A stretch of DNA of 64,000 nucleotides from Streptomyces wuyuanensis. GTDB lineage: Bacteria; Actinomycetota; Actinomycetes; Streptomycetales; Streptomycetaceae. A program made the position numbers and the translations under genes. The stretch lies in assembly GCF_900103455.1 (NCBI RefSeq), contig NZ_FNHI01000007.1, positions 186,001-250,000 of the forward strand. The letters run 5' to 3'. The notes under the pieces were generated by a model. That model ran no database searches, was not told where the DNA came from, and saw only the letters and a list, made by a program, of their open reading frames with translations. Shown piece by piece: positions 35,506-43,082 of the stretch; within the stretch, counting starts at the first letter, position 1; every line of letters begins with the position of its first letter.

Positions 35506-36300
35506 ATGGGCAGCATGTACGGGGAATGGCTGCGGGCCCAGCGCGAGGCCGCCGGGCTCACCCAGCAGGAGCTGGCCGACGCGGCGATCATGACCCGTTC
35601 GCACATCGCCCACATCGAGGCGGGCCGCCGCGTCCCGTCGAAGGAGGACGCGCGACGACTGGACGGGGCGCTGAACACGGGGAACGTGCTGAGCAGTTTC
35701 CTGCCGAAGGACGACGGCCTGGTCGCCGACCGATTCGCGGCCGCCCGCGCGCTCGAACAGCAGGCCACCCTGATCCGCGAGTTCGCGCTGTCGTTCATCC
35801 CCGGGATTCTTCAGACGGAGGCGTACGCACGCGCGGTGATGGGCGCCGCGTTCCCACCCTGGAGTGAAGCCGAGTGTGACAAGGCAGTCGTCACCAGGCT
35901 CGAACGGGCACGAGTCCTGCAGGACCCAACGACGCCCGTGGTCTGGGCCGTTCTGGACGAGGCAGTGCTGCGCCGCCCGATCGGAGGCCCTGGCGTGATG
36001 GCGCATCAGATCGCGCACATCGTCGGACTGGCCGAGTCGGGCCGGGTACGCGTCCATGTGGTCCCGTTCTCCACGGGAGCCCACCCTCTGCTCCAGGGCA
36101 TGCTCTCCCTGATGTCATTCGAGGACCAGCCTCCGGCGGCCTACGTGGAGGGACTGAGCACTGCCACGCTGCACGACGCGCCCGCCGTGGTCGAACGACT
36201 CCAGAACGCCTACGCTCTCGCGTTGGGCGACGCGCTCTCACGCAAGGAGTCGATCGCCCTGTTGAGGGCGGCAGCGAAGGACTACGGAAACCATGACTGA
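35506..36300 (+). CDS. XRE-family regulator with DUF5753 (Scr1 type)
   Basis: A 264-residue protein. Residues about 5-62 form a Cro/CI helix-turn-helix (GEWLRAQREAAGLTQQELAD, then AIMTRSHIAHIEAGRRVPS). The rest is the DUF5753 domain of Streptomyces regulators: FALSFIPGILQTEAYARAVM, then VWAVLDEAVLRRPIGG and HVVPFSTGAHPLLQGML. I chose the ATG at 35506, 6 nt after GGGAG; a TTG two codons earlier is in frame but has no better site. It overlaps the DUF397 gene by 8 nt, a typical pair in which the DUF397 protein antagonises or modulates the regulator (as in WhiJ-like and Scr1 systems). Confidence 0.9.
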   Translation: MGSMYGEWLRAQREAAGLTQQELADAAIMTRSHIAHIEAGRRVPSKEDARRLDGALNTGNVLSSFLPKDDGLVADRFAAARALEQQATLIREFALSFIPGILQTEAYARAVMGAAFPPWSEAECDKAVVTRLERARVLQDPTTPVVWAVLDEAVLRRPIGGPGVMAHQIAHIVGLAESGRVRVHVVPFSTGAHPLLQGMLSLMSFEDQPPAAYVEGLSTATLHDAPAVVERLQNAYALALGDALSRKESIALLRAAAKDYGNHD

Positions 36301-36514
36301 GCACAGCATTCCGGTCGCCTCCGCGCTGACCGGCTGGCGGAAGTCGACGTTCAGCGGACCGGAGGCCGACAGCTGCGTCGAGGTCCTCGACGCCCACCCC
36401 GCCGGCGTCCCCGTCCGCGACTCCAAGCAGCCGCACGGCCCCGCGCTCGTCTTCCCGCGCGGGAGCTGGGCCGCGTTCACCGCCGCCGTGAAGGACGGAA
36501 CCCTGCCCTCCTGA
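36293..36514 (+). CDS. DUF397 family small protein
   Basis: A 73-residue protein with the DUF397 signature: GWRKSTFSGPEADSCVEV, then VPVRDSKQPHGPALVFPRGSW and AFTAAVKDGTL. The ATG lies inside the XRE gene (8-nt overlap), so the two are translated together. DUF397 proteins are small partners of XRE regulators, abundant in Streptomyces, which control development and antibiotic production. A strong terminator follows 24 bp after the stop. Confidence 0.93.
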   Translation: MTEHSIPVASALTGWRKSTFSGPEADSCVEVLDAHPAGVPVRDSKQPHGPALVFPRGSWAAFTAAVKDGTLPS

Positions 36515-36538
36515 CCCGTGCGCCCACCCGCACCCACC

Positions 36539-36564
36539 ACGGCCCCGTCATGTGACGGGGCCGT
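36539..36564 (+). terminator. Terminator of the XRE-DUF397 pair
   Basis: A perfect 12-bp stem, ACGGCCCCGTCA / TGACGGGGCCGT, with a TG centre, lies 24 bp after the DUF397 stop and runs into TGTCAC. It separates the regulatory pair from the acyl-CoA dehydrogenase operon. Confidence 0.85.
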
Positions 36565-36640
36565 TGTCACATCCGGATGCCGCCCCCGCACGTGCGCCTC
36601 ATCACTCTGGACAGTTTCAACAACCGCCGGGTAACTTATT

Positions 36641-36660
36641 CTGAGCAAGCGCTTAGACAG
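36641..36660. promoter_or_regulatory. 20-bp palindrome upstream of the acyl-CoA dehydrogenase gene
   Basis: CTGAGCAAGCGCTTAGACAG is a palindrome of form CTG-N3-AAGCGCTT-N3-CAG, ending 47 bp upstream of the GTG start. Its size and position suit a TetR- or FadR-type repressor of fatty-acid oxidation. No regulator gene is adjacent apart from XRE (separate unit) and the TetR gene at 40733, whose own sites look different. Confidence 0.6.
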
Positions 36661-36707
36661 CGCTCTGTGCCCAGCCAGTCACCCGACATCGTGCCCAGGA
36701 GGCGTCC

Positions 36708-37865
36708 GTGCGCCGGACCGTATTCAATGAGGACCACGAAGCGTTCCGGGAGACCGTCCGTGCCTTCATCGAGGCCGAGGTCGTCCCCGTCTACGACGAG
36801 TGGTTCGCCGCCGGCCAGGCGCCGCGCGACTTCTACTACAAGCTCGGCGAGCTGGGCATCTTCGGCATCAACGTGCCCGAGGAGTTCGGCGGCGCGGGTC
36901 TGGACACCCACAAGTTCGAGGCCGTCCTCTACGAGGAGACCGCGCGCGCGGGCGTCAACTTCGGCGGCTCCGGCGTGCACGTGCTGCTCGCCCTGCCGTA
37001 CATCAAGATGCTCGCCACCGACGAGCAGAAGAAGCGCTACCTCACGAAGTTCGTCACCGGCGAGGAGATGTGGGCGCTGGCGATGACCGAGCCGGGCACC
37101 GGCTCCGACGTCGCGGGCATGAAGACCACGGCCAAGCTGTCGGAGGACGGCACGCACTACGTCCTCAACGGCGCCAAGACGTTCATCACCGGCGGTGTCC
37201 ACGCCGACCGCGTGATCGTGTGCGCCCGGACCTCCGCCCCGCGCGAGGACGACCGCCGCTTCGGCATCTCCCTCTTCGCCGTGGACACCAAGTCCGAGGG
37301 CTACTCCATCGGCCGGAAGCTGGACAAGCTGGGCCTGCGTACCTCCGACACGGCCGAGCTGGCGTTCGTCGACGTCAAGGTCCCGGTCGAGGACCTGCTG
37401 GGCGAGGAGAACAAGGGCTTCTACTACCTCGGCCAGAACCTGCCGTCCGAGCGCTGGGGCATCGCCTTCGGTGCGTACGCGCAGGCCAAGGCCGCGATCC
37501 GGTTCGCGCAGGAGTACGTGCAGGACCGCACGGTCTTCGGCAAGACGGTCGCGTCCTTCCAGAACACGAAGTTCGAGCTGGCCGCCTGCCAGGCCGAGGT
37601 GGACGCCGCCGAGGCCGTCGCCGACCGCGCCCTGGAGGCGCTGGACGCGGGCGAGCTGACCGCTGCCGAGGCCGCCTCCGCCAAGCTGTTCTGCACCGAG
37701 GTCGCCCACCGCGTCATCGACCGGTGCCTCCAGCTGCACGGCGGCTACGGCTACATGAACGAGTACCCGATCGCCCGCCTCTACGCGGACAACCGCGTCA
37801 ACCGCATCTACGGCGGCACCAGCGAGGTCATGAAGTCGATCATCGCCAAGTCGATGGGCCTCTGA
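36708..37865 (+). CDS. Acyl-CoA dehydrogenase
   Basis: A 385-residue FAD flavoprotein that introduces the alpha,beta double bond in an acyl-CoA. FAD and substrate motifs are clear: WALAMTEPGTGSDVAGMKTT, NGAKTFITGG and LHGGYGYMNEYPIARLYAD. The catalytic base differs from the medium-chain pattern: the C-terminal segment is RIYGGTSEVMK (Gly in place of the YEGT Glu), while LPSERWGIAFGA supplies a Glu at the position used by isovaleryl-CoA and long-chain dehydrogenases. The start is a GTG 5 nt after AGGAGG. The next gene, a thioesterase, begins 4 bp after the stop, so they form one unit in fatty-acid or branched-chain acyl metabolism. Confidence 0.93.
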   Translation: MRRTVFNEDHEAFRETVRAFIEAEVVPVYDEWFAAGQAPRDFYYKLGELGIFGINVPEEFGGAGLDTHKFEAVLYEETARAGVNFGGSGVHVLLALPYIKMLATDEQKKRYLTKFVTGEEMWALAMTEPGTGSDVAGMKTTAKLSEDGTHYVLNGAKTFITGGVHADRVIVCARTSAPREDDRRFGISLFAVDTKSEGYSIGRKLDKLGLRTSDTAELAFVDVKVPVEDLLGEENKGFYYLGQNLPSERWGIAFGAYAQAKAAIRFAQEYVQDRTVFGKTVASFQNTKFELAACQAEVDAAEAVADRALEALDAGELTAAEAASAKLFCTEVAHRVIDRCLQLHGGYGYMNEYPIARLYADNRVNRIYGGTSEVMKSIIAKSMGL

Positions 37866-37869
37866 CCCT

Positions 37870-38745
37870 GTGAGCGAAGCTCTCGACGACCTGCTCGATC
37901 TGCTCGACCTGGAGCGGATCGAGCAGGACATCTTCCGGGGCCGGTCGCGTTCGGCGATCGTGCCCCGCGTCTTCGGCGGTCAGGTCGCGGCCCAGGCGCT
38001 CGTCGCCGCGGGCCGCACCGTCCCCGACGACCGCACGGCGCACTCCCTGCACGCGTACTTCCTGCGTATGGGCGACCCGGGTGCCCCGATCGTCTACACG
38101 GTCGACCGCATCCGCGACGGCCGGTCCTTCACGACCCGGCGCGTCGTGGCGGTCCAGCACGGCCAGCCGATCTTCCATCTCTCGGCGTCCTTCCAGACGT
38201 ACGAGGAGGGGCTCGACCACCAGGCGCCGATGCCGGACGCCCCGGCCCCGGACAGCCTGCCCTCGGCCGAGGAGACCCTGCCGCAGCACGCCGGGCGGTT
38301 CATCGCCCCGGAGATCGCGGAGCGGATGCTCGAAGCACGGGCCGCCGTCGATCTGCGCTATGTGGACGCTCCTCCGTACGCGAGCGTGGGCGAGCCCCGG
38401 GAGGCCCGCTCGCAGGTGTGGTTCCGCACGAACGGCAAGCTCGCGGACGACCCGCTGCTGCACGTCTGCCTCGCCACCTACGTCTCCGACATGACGCTGC
38501 TCGACTCCGTGCTGCTGGCCCACGGGCGCGGCGGCTGGACCGTCGGCGACGTCGTCGGCGCCTCGCTGGACCACGCGATGTGGTTCCACCGCCCGTTCCG
38601 CGCCGACGAGTGGCTGCTGTACGACCAGGAGTCGCCGAGCGCGCACGGCGGCCGCGGCCTCGGCCAGGCACGCATCTACACCCAGGACGGGCAGCTGGCG
38701 ATCTCGGTGATCCAGGAGGGCGTGGTCCGCGTCCCGCACGGCTGA
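37870..38745 (+). CDS. tesB: Acyl-CoA thioesterase II (TesB family)
   Basis: A 291-residue double-hotdog thioesterase that hydrolyses acyl-CoAs to free acids and CoA. N-terminal hotdog: RVFGGQVAAQALVAAGRTV and HSLHAYFLRMGDP; C-terminal hotdog: SLDHAMWFHRPFRADEWLLY and GRGLGQARIYTQDGQLAISV. The Asp (LDHAMWFH), the Ser/Thr in the YDQESPS region and the Gln in GQL correspond to the E. coli TesB triad. The GTG start lies 4 bp after the acyl-CoA dehydrogenase stop, giving translational coupling. The pair may drain excess acyl-CoA when oxidation is blocked. Confidence 0.92.
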   Translation: MSEALDDLLDLLDLERIEQDIFRGRSRSAIVPRVFGGQVAAQALVAAGRTVPDDRTAHSLHAYFLRMGDPGAPIVYTVDRIRDGRSFTTRRVVAVQHGQPIFHLSASFQTYEEGLDHQAPMPDAPAPDSLPSAEETLPQHAGRFIAPEIAERMLEARAAVDLRYVDAPPYASVGEPREARSQVWFRTNGKLADDPLLHVCLATYVSDMTLLDSVLLAHGRGGWTVGDVVGASLDHAMWFHRPFRADEWLLYDQESPSAHGGRGLGQARIYTQDGQLAISVIQEGVVRVPHG

Positions 38746-38755
38746 GAGCGCCCCT

Positions 38756-38790
38756 CCCTCGCACGACCGCGCGGTCCACCCGAGCGAGGG
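38756..38790 (+). terminator. Terminator candidate after tesB
   Basis: CCCTCGC (38756-38762) pairs with GCGAGGG (38784-38790), enclosing a second hairpin GACCGCGCGGTC (38765-38776). It starts 10 bp after the tesB stop. No T tract; moderately convincing. Confidence 0.5.
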
Positions 38791-38816
38791 GGACACAACG
38801 GACATACGCTCCCCTC

Positions 38817-39932
38817 ATGGCGAGCGACGAGATCACCGGCGGTCCGCCCGGGGCACCGCGCGTGCCCGGCGCACCGGCCGACGCCCCCGCTCCCCCGCCG
38901 GAGCGGATCGAGCCCGTCAAGGCGCCGGAGAGCACCTTCACCGTGATCGTCGCGGCGCTCGCCAACCTCGGCATCGCCGTGGCCAAGGCCGTCGCCGGCG
39001 TCGTCAGCGGATCGAGCGCGATGCTCTCCGAGGCCGCCCATTCGGTCGCCGACACCGTGACCGAGGTGCTGCTGCTGACCGCCCTGCGGCGGAGCGCCAA
39101 GCCGGCCGACGAGGAGCATCCGCTGGGCTACGGCCCCGAGCGCTACATCTGGGCGATGCTCGCGTCCGTCGCCACCTTCGTCGGCGGCGCGGTCTTCTCC
39201 GTCTACGACGGCGTCCACACCCTGGTCCAGGGCGAGAAGCTCGGGAATCCGCTGCCCTCGTACGTCGTCCTGGCCGTCGCCGCCGTGCTGGAGGGCTACT
39301 CGCTGCGGACGGGGGTCCGGCAGATCCGCGGCGAGGCGTCCCGCTTCGGCACGCCCGCGCGTCGCTATCTGCGCTACACGCCCGACACGGCGGTCAAGGC
39401 CGTGGTCATGGAGGACTCCGCCGCCCTCAGCGGGCTGCTGCTCGCGGCGGGCGGCCTGGCCGGCGCCCAGCTCACCGGCTCCTCCGTCTGGGACGGGATC
39501 GCCTCGATCCTCATCGGCATGCTGCTGGTGTACGTGGCGTGGGTGCTCGGCCGCAGCAACGCCCAGCTGCTGATCGGCCGGCCGCTGCCGCCGCGGATGC
39601 GGAAGGCCGTGCACGAGGAACTGCTCACGGTCCCCCACATCGTGGAGGTACTGGAGCTGACCACCCTCGTTCAGGGACCGGCCGAGATCCTGATCGCGGC
39701 GAAGGTGAACTTCCGGGACGTCGCCTCGGCGGAGCAGGTGGAATGGGCGTGCGAGGACGCCGAGGAGCAGCTGCGCCAGCGCTTCCCGGCGATCCGCCGG
39801 GTGTACCTCGACCCCACGCCGGCGGTGCGCCAGGTGCGGCCGGCCTCGGCCGGGGAGCCGCCGGGGCTCAGAGGAGACCGGCCGCGTCCAGGAGGTACGC
39901 CGTCATCGGGTCGTAGAAGCGCGGGTCCGTGA
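38817..39932 (+). CDS. Cation diffusion facilitator, ZnT9-like
   Basis: A 371-residue membrane transporter. A disordered Pro/Ala-rich start (about 1-35) precedes six transmembrane helices (about 40-230). The metal-site segment of helix 2 is SEAAHSVADTVTEVLL (His-x3-Asp); in helix 5 it is VVMEDSAALSGLLL, where most CDF proteins have His-Asp, as in the SLC30A9/ZnT9 branch. A cytoplasmic ferredoxin-like domain follows (HEELLTVPHIVEVLELTT). It probably exports Zn or another divalent cation in exchange for protons. Its C-terminal tail overlaps the convergent 39868-40647 gene by 65 bp, so the last about 20 residues are low-complexity and possibly recent. Confidence 0.88.
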   Translation: MASDEITGGPPGAPRVPGAPADAPAPPPERIEPVKAPESTFTVIVAALANLGIAVAKAVAGVVSGSSAMLSEAAHSVADTVTEVLLLTALRRSAKPADEEHPLGYGPERYIWAMLASVATFVGGAVFSVYDGVHTLVQGEKLGNPLPSYVVLAVAAVLEGYSLRTGVRQIRGEASRFGTPARRYLRYTPDTAVKAVVMEDSAALSGLLLAAGGLAGAQLTGSSVWDGIASILIGMLLVYVAWVLGRSNAQLLIGRPLPPRMRKAVHEELLTVPHIVEVLELTTLVQGPAEILIAAKVNFRDVASAEQVEWACEDAEEQLRQRFPAIRRVYLDPTPAVRQVRPASAGEPPGLRGDRPRPGGTPSSGRRSAGP

Positions 39933-40647
39933 CATGGTCGTCCAGCGGGACCGTCACCTGGACCGTGCCCTCCGCCTCGCCGATGAACAGGGCCGGGTCG
40001 TTGCAGTCGGCGAAGCCGACCGCGTCGACGCCCCGCTGTCCCGCGCAGCCCGCCCAGCCGTGGTCGGCGACGACCAGGTCCGGTCGCGCCCGGCCGTCCC
40101 GCTCCAGCCCGTCCAGGATCGCGGCCATCGGCTCGGGGGAATGCGTGTGCCACAACGTCGCGCCGCGCTCCAGCATGGCCACGTCGGCGAACTGGTAGAC
40201 CATGCCCTCGTCCGCGGTGAGCCCGGAGGGGATCCGGACGATCTCGCAGCCCGCGGATCTGAGCGCGTCCGCGATCTGCCGGTGGACGTCGAGCAGCCCG
40301 CCCGGGTGGCCGGTGGCGAAGAGCACCGACTCTCTTCCGGCGGCGGCCTGCTTCAGCCGGGCCGCCATCCGGTCCAGGGCGTCGACGGTCAGCTCCGGGT
40401 CGATGGTGTCCTGGCCGTACCGGTACTGCGGATCGTCGTTGACGCCGCAGCGCTCGGCCATGACGGCCAGGACGTCCTGCTCGTCGCTCCAGCGGTCGCC
40501 GAGCTCCAGGCCCAGCCAGTAGTGGCGGTCCCCGTTGGCGAGCTTGCGGTAGTGGGAGAGGTTGTTGTCCCGCGGGGTGGCGACGTCTCCGGCGATACGA
40601 GTGCGGACGAGGTGGTCGACAAGGGCGGCGCGGTTCGGTATCGGCAT
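39868..40647 (-). CDS. Conserved actinobacterial protein, possible phosphatase
   Basis: A 259-residue soluble protein, conserved in Streptomyces as I remember and often labelled phosphatase, without a motif that proves it. Visible blocks: RDNNLSHYRKLANGDRHYWL, LFATGHPGGLLDVHRQIADAL, ATLWHTHSPEPMAAILDGL, VVADHGWAGCAGQRGVDA and ADCNDPALFIGEAEG. The many conserved His and Asp residues suggest a metal-dependent hydrolase. The ATG lies in a stretch without a strong ribosome site. Its 3' end overlaps the CDF gene by 65 bp. The neighbouring TetR gene is 85 bp downstream of its start on the same strand, so the two may be cotranscribed. Confidence 0.7.
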   Translation of the reverse strand: MPIPNRAALVDHLVRTRIAGDVATPRDNNLSHYRKLANGDRHYWLGLELGDRWSDEQDVLAVMAERCGVNDDPQYRYGQDTIDPELTVDALDRMAARLKQAAAGRESVLFATGHPGGLLDVHRQIADALRSAGCEIVRIPSGLTADEGMVYQFADVAMLERGATLWHTHSPEPMAAILDGLERDGRARPDLVVADHGWAGCAGQRGVDAVGFADCNDPALFIGEAEGTVQVTVPLDDHVTDPRFYDPMTAYLLDAAGLL

Positions 40648-40732
40648 GCGCCCATTGTGCCGTCAGGTGTGCGGAGCGTGCCCGGTGTCCCGCGGGCCGG
40701 ACACCCGCGCCGCCGCCCGGCTGGCGCGGGCG

Positions 40733-41323
40733 CTACGACAGCGAAGCGAACGCCCCGTTGGCGAGCTTGCGCAGCAGGTCCTCCATCGCCGCGCGGCCCG
40801 GCAGCCCGTTGCCGTACGAGCCCAGGTGCGGGGTGGAGTTGAGCAGGCCGAAGACGGCGTGGACGGCCGCCCGGACCTGGCCCTCGCCGGTCTCCGGGTG
40901 CAGCTTGCGCACGACGTCCACCCACAGCTCGACGTACTGGCGCTGGAGCTGGCGCACCAGCTTGCGGTCGCTGTCCCGCAGCCGGTCCAGCTCGCGGTCG
41001 TGGAGGGTGATCAGCGGGCGGTCGTCGAGGGCGAAGTCGATGTGCCCGTCGATGAGCGAGGAGAGCACCTGCTCGGGGACGCCGTCCGCCTCGGCGACCC
41101 GGCGCCTGCCGCCGTCCAGGAGCCGGCCGGAGATGCCGACGAGCAGCTCGGCGAGCATCGCGTCCTTGCCGGGGAAGTGGCGGTACAGCCCGGGGCCGCT
41201 GATACCGACGGCGGCGCCTATCTCGTCGACGCCGACGCCGTGGAAGCCGCGCTCGGCGAAGAGGCGCGCGGCCTCCTTGAGGATCTGCTCGCGACGGGTC
41301 GGAGCGTCGGTCCTGGTGCTCAT
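40733..41323 (-). CDS. TetR-family regulator of the leucine-catabolic operon
   Basis: A 196-residue repressor. The TetR helix-turn-helix is at about 10-55 (RREQILKEAARLFAERGFHG, then IGAAVGISGPGLYRHFPGK); the remainder is the ligand-binding domain (DRELDRLRDSDRKLVRQLQRQ, typical of regulators of acyl-CoA metabolism). It is divergent from the carboxylase operon, and two palindromes lie in the 98-bp gap. It should repress both itself and the leucine operon until a CoA thioester intermediate accumulates. The start is the ATG at 41323; an in-frame TTG at 41341 is less likely. Upstream is TAGAAT, so the transcript may be almost leaderless. Confidence 0.88.
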   Translation of the reverse strand: MSTRTDAPTRREQILKEAARLFAERGFHGVGVDEIGAAVGISGPGLYRHFPGKDAMLAELLVGISGRLLDGGRRRVAEADGVPEQVLSSLIDGHIDFALDDRPLITLHDRELDRLRDSDRKLVRQLQRQYVELWVDVVRKLHPETGEGQVRAAVHAVFGLLNSTPHLGSYGNGLPGRAAMEDLLRKLANGAFASLS

Positions 41324-41345
41324 GCCACTGATTCTAGACAAGGCA

Positions 41346-41389
41346 GTTAGCGCTCGTTAACCTGAATGCGTGGGTTAACGCTCATTAAC
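41346..41389. promoter_or_regulatory. Two tandem TetR operators before the leucine-catabolic operon
   Basis: The 16-bp palindromes GTTAGCGCTCGTTAAC (41346-41361) and GTTAACGCTCATTAAC (41374-41389) are 28 bp apart and share the consensus GTTARCGCTCRTTAAC. They lie in the gap between the TetR gene (start 41323) and the carboxylase gene (start 41422), ideally placed to control both directions. Confidence 0.8.
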
Positions 41390-41421
41390 ACGAACGATGC
41401 TCTGACAGGGGGCTCGACACG

Positions 41422-43053
41422 ATGCGGCAAGCACCTGTGCTGACGAGTGCGGCAGATCCCGCCTCCGACGCCTGGCAGGCCAACGAGGCGGCACACCACG
41501 CCCTGGCCGACACCCTGCGCGCGAAGCTGGCGGCGGCCCGGCTCGGCGGCGGGGAGAAGGCCCGGGCGCGCCACACCGCGCGCGGGAAGCTGCTGCCGCG
41601 CGACCGGGTGGACACGCTCCTGGACCCGGGCTCGCCCTTCCTGGAGCTGGCCCCCCTCGCGGCGGACGGCATGTACGACGGGCAGGCCCCGGCGGCCGGT
41701 GTGATCGCCGGCATCGGCCGGGTCGGCGGGCGCGAGGTCGTGGTCGTCGCCAACGACGCCACGGTCAAGGGCGGCACGTACTACCCGATGACGGTGAAGA
41801 AGCACCTGCGCGCCCAGGAGGTGGCCCTGGAGAACCGGCTGCCGTGCGTCTACCTCGTCGACTCGGGCGGCGCCTTCCTGCCGATGCAGGACGAGGTCTT
41901 CCCCGACCGCGAGCACTTCGGCCGGATCTTCTACAACCAGGCCAGGCTCTCCGCGGCGCGCATCCCGCAGATCGCCGCGGTGCTCGGCTCCTGCACGGCC
42001 GGGGGCGCCTACGTCCCCGCGATGAGCGACGAGGCCGTGATCGTGCGGAACCAGGGCACGATCTTCCTCGGCGGCCCGCCGCTGGTGAAGGCCGCGACCG
42101 GTGAGGTCGTCACGGCCGAGGAGCTGGGCGGCGGCGAGGTCCACTCCCGGATCTCCGGCGTCACGGACCACCTCGCGGAGAACGACGCCCACGCGCTGAG
42201 GATCGTGCGGAACATCGTGTCCACCCTCCCCGAGCGCGGTCCGCTCCCCTGGTCGGTGGAGCCGGCCGAGGAGCCCAAGGCGGACCCCTTCGGGCTGTAC
42301 GGGGCGGTGCCGGTGGACTCCCGCACTCCCTACGACGTCCGGGAGATCATCGCCCGCATCACGGACGGCTCCCGCTTCGCGGAGTTCAAGGCGGAGTTCG
42401 GCACGACGCTGGTCACCGGCTTCGCCCGGATCCACGGCCACCCCGTCGGCATCGTGGCCAACAACGGCATCCTGTTCGCCGAGTCGGCCCAGAAGGGCGC
42501 CCACTTCATCGAGCTGTGCGACCAGCGCGGCATCCCGCTGCTGTTCCTCCAGAACATCTCGGGCTTCATGGTCGGCAAGGACTACGAGGCGGGCGGCATC
42601 GCCAAGCACGGCGCCAAGATGGTCACGGCCGTGGCCTGCACCCGGGTGCCGAAGCTGACGGTCGTCGTCGGCGGCTCGTACGGCGCGGGCAACTACTCCA
42701 TGTGCGGCCGCGCCTATTCGCCCCGCTTCCTGTGGATGTGGCCCAACGCCAAGATCTCGGTGATGGGCGGCGAGCAGGCCGCGTCCGTACTGGCCACCGT
42801 GAAGCGGGACCAGCTGGAGGCGCGCGGCGAGGAGTGGCCCGCCGAGGCGGAGGAGGCGTTCAAGGACCCCATCCGCGCCCAGTACGAGCAGCAGGGCAAC
42901 GCGTACTACGCCACGGCCCGGCTGTGGGACGACGGGGTGATCGACCCGCTGGAGACCCGGCAGGTGCTCGGACTCGCCCTGACCGCCTGTGCCAACGCCC
43001 CGCTGCCCGAGAGGGACGCCTCGGCGCCCGGCTTCGGCGTATTCCGGATGTGA
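41422..43053 (+). CDS. accD1: Acyl-CoA carboxylase beta subunit (methylcrotonyl-CoA carboxylase type)
   Basis: A 543-residue carboxyltransferase. The two ClpP/crotonase-fold halves are evident: N-domain with [40 protein letters not shown] and [19 protein letters not shown]-domain with [39 protein letters not shown] and [20 protein letters not shown]. The long N-domain tract with [18 protein letters not shown] is typical of methylcrotonyl-CoA carboxylase. It moves CO2 from carboxybiotin to 3-methylcrotonyl-CoA in leucine breakdown. The alpha subunit begins 29 bp later, followed by HMG-CoA lyase and a dehydrogenase, which confirms the pathway. Confidence 0.93.
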   Translation: MRQAPVLTSAADPASDAWQANEAAHHALADTLRAKLAAARLGGGEKARARHTARGKLLPRDRVDTLLDPGSPFLELAPLAADGMYDGQAPAAGVIAGIGRVGGREVVVVANDATVKGGTYYPMTVKKHLRAQEVALENRLPCVYLVDSGGAFLPMQDEVFPDREHFGRIFYNQARLSAARIPQIAAVLGSCTAGGAYVPAMSDEAVIVRNQGTIFLGGPPLVKAATGEVVTAEELGGGEVHSRISGVTDHLAENDAHALRIVRNIVSTLPERGPLPWSVEPAEEPKADPFGLYGAVPVDSRTPYDVREIIARITDGSRFAEFKAEFGTTLVTGFARIHGHPVGIVANNGILFAESAQKGAHFIELCDQRGIPLLFLQNISGFMVGKDYEAGGIAKHGAKMVTAVACTRVPKLTVVVGGSYGAGNYSMCGRAYSPRFLWMWPNAKISVMGGEQAASVLATVKRDQLEARGEEWPAEAEEAFKDPIRAQYEQQGNAYYATARLWDDGVIDPLETRQVLGLALTACANAPLPERDASAPGFGVFRM

Positions 43054-43082
43054 GGACCACTGTGACGTTCGAAGGACAGCGG

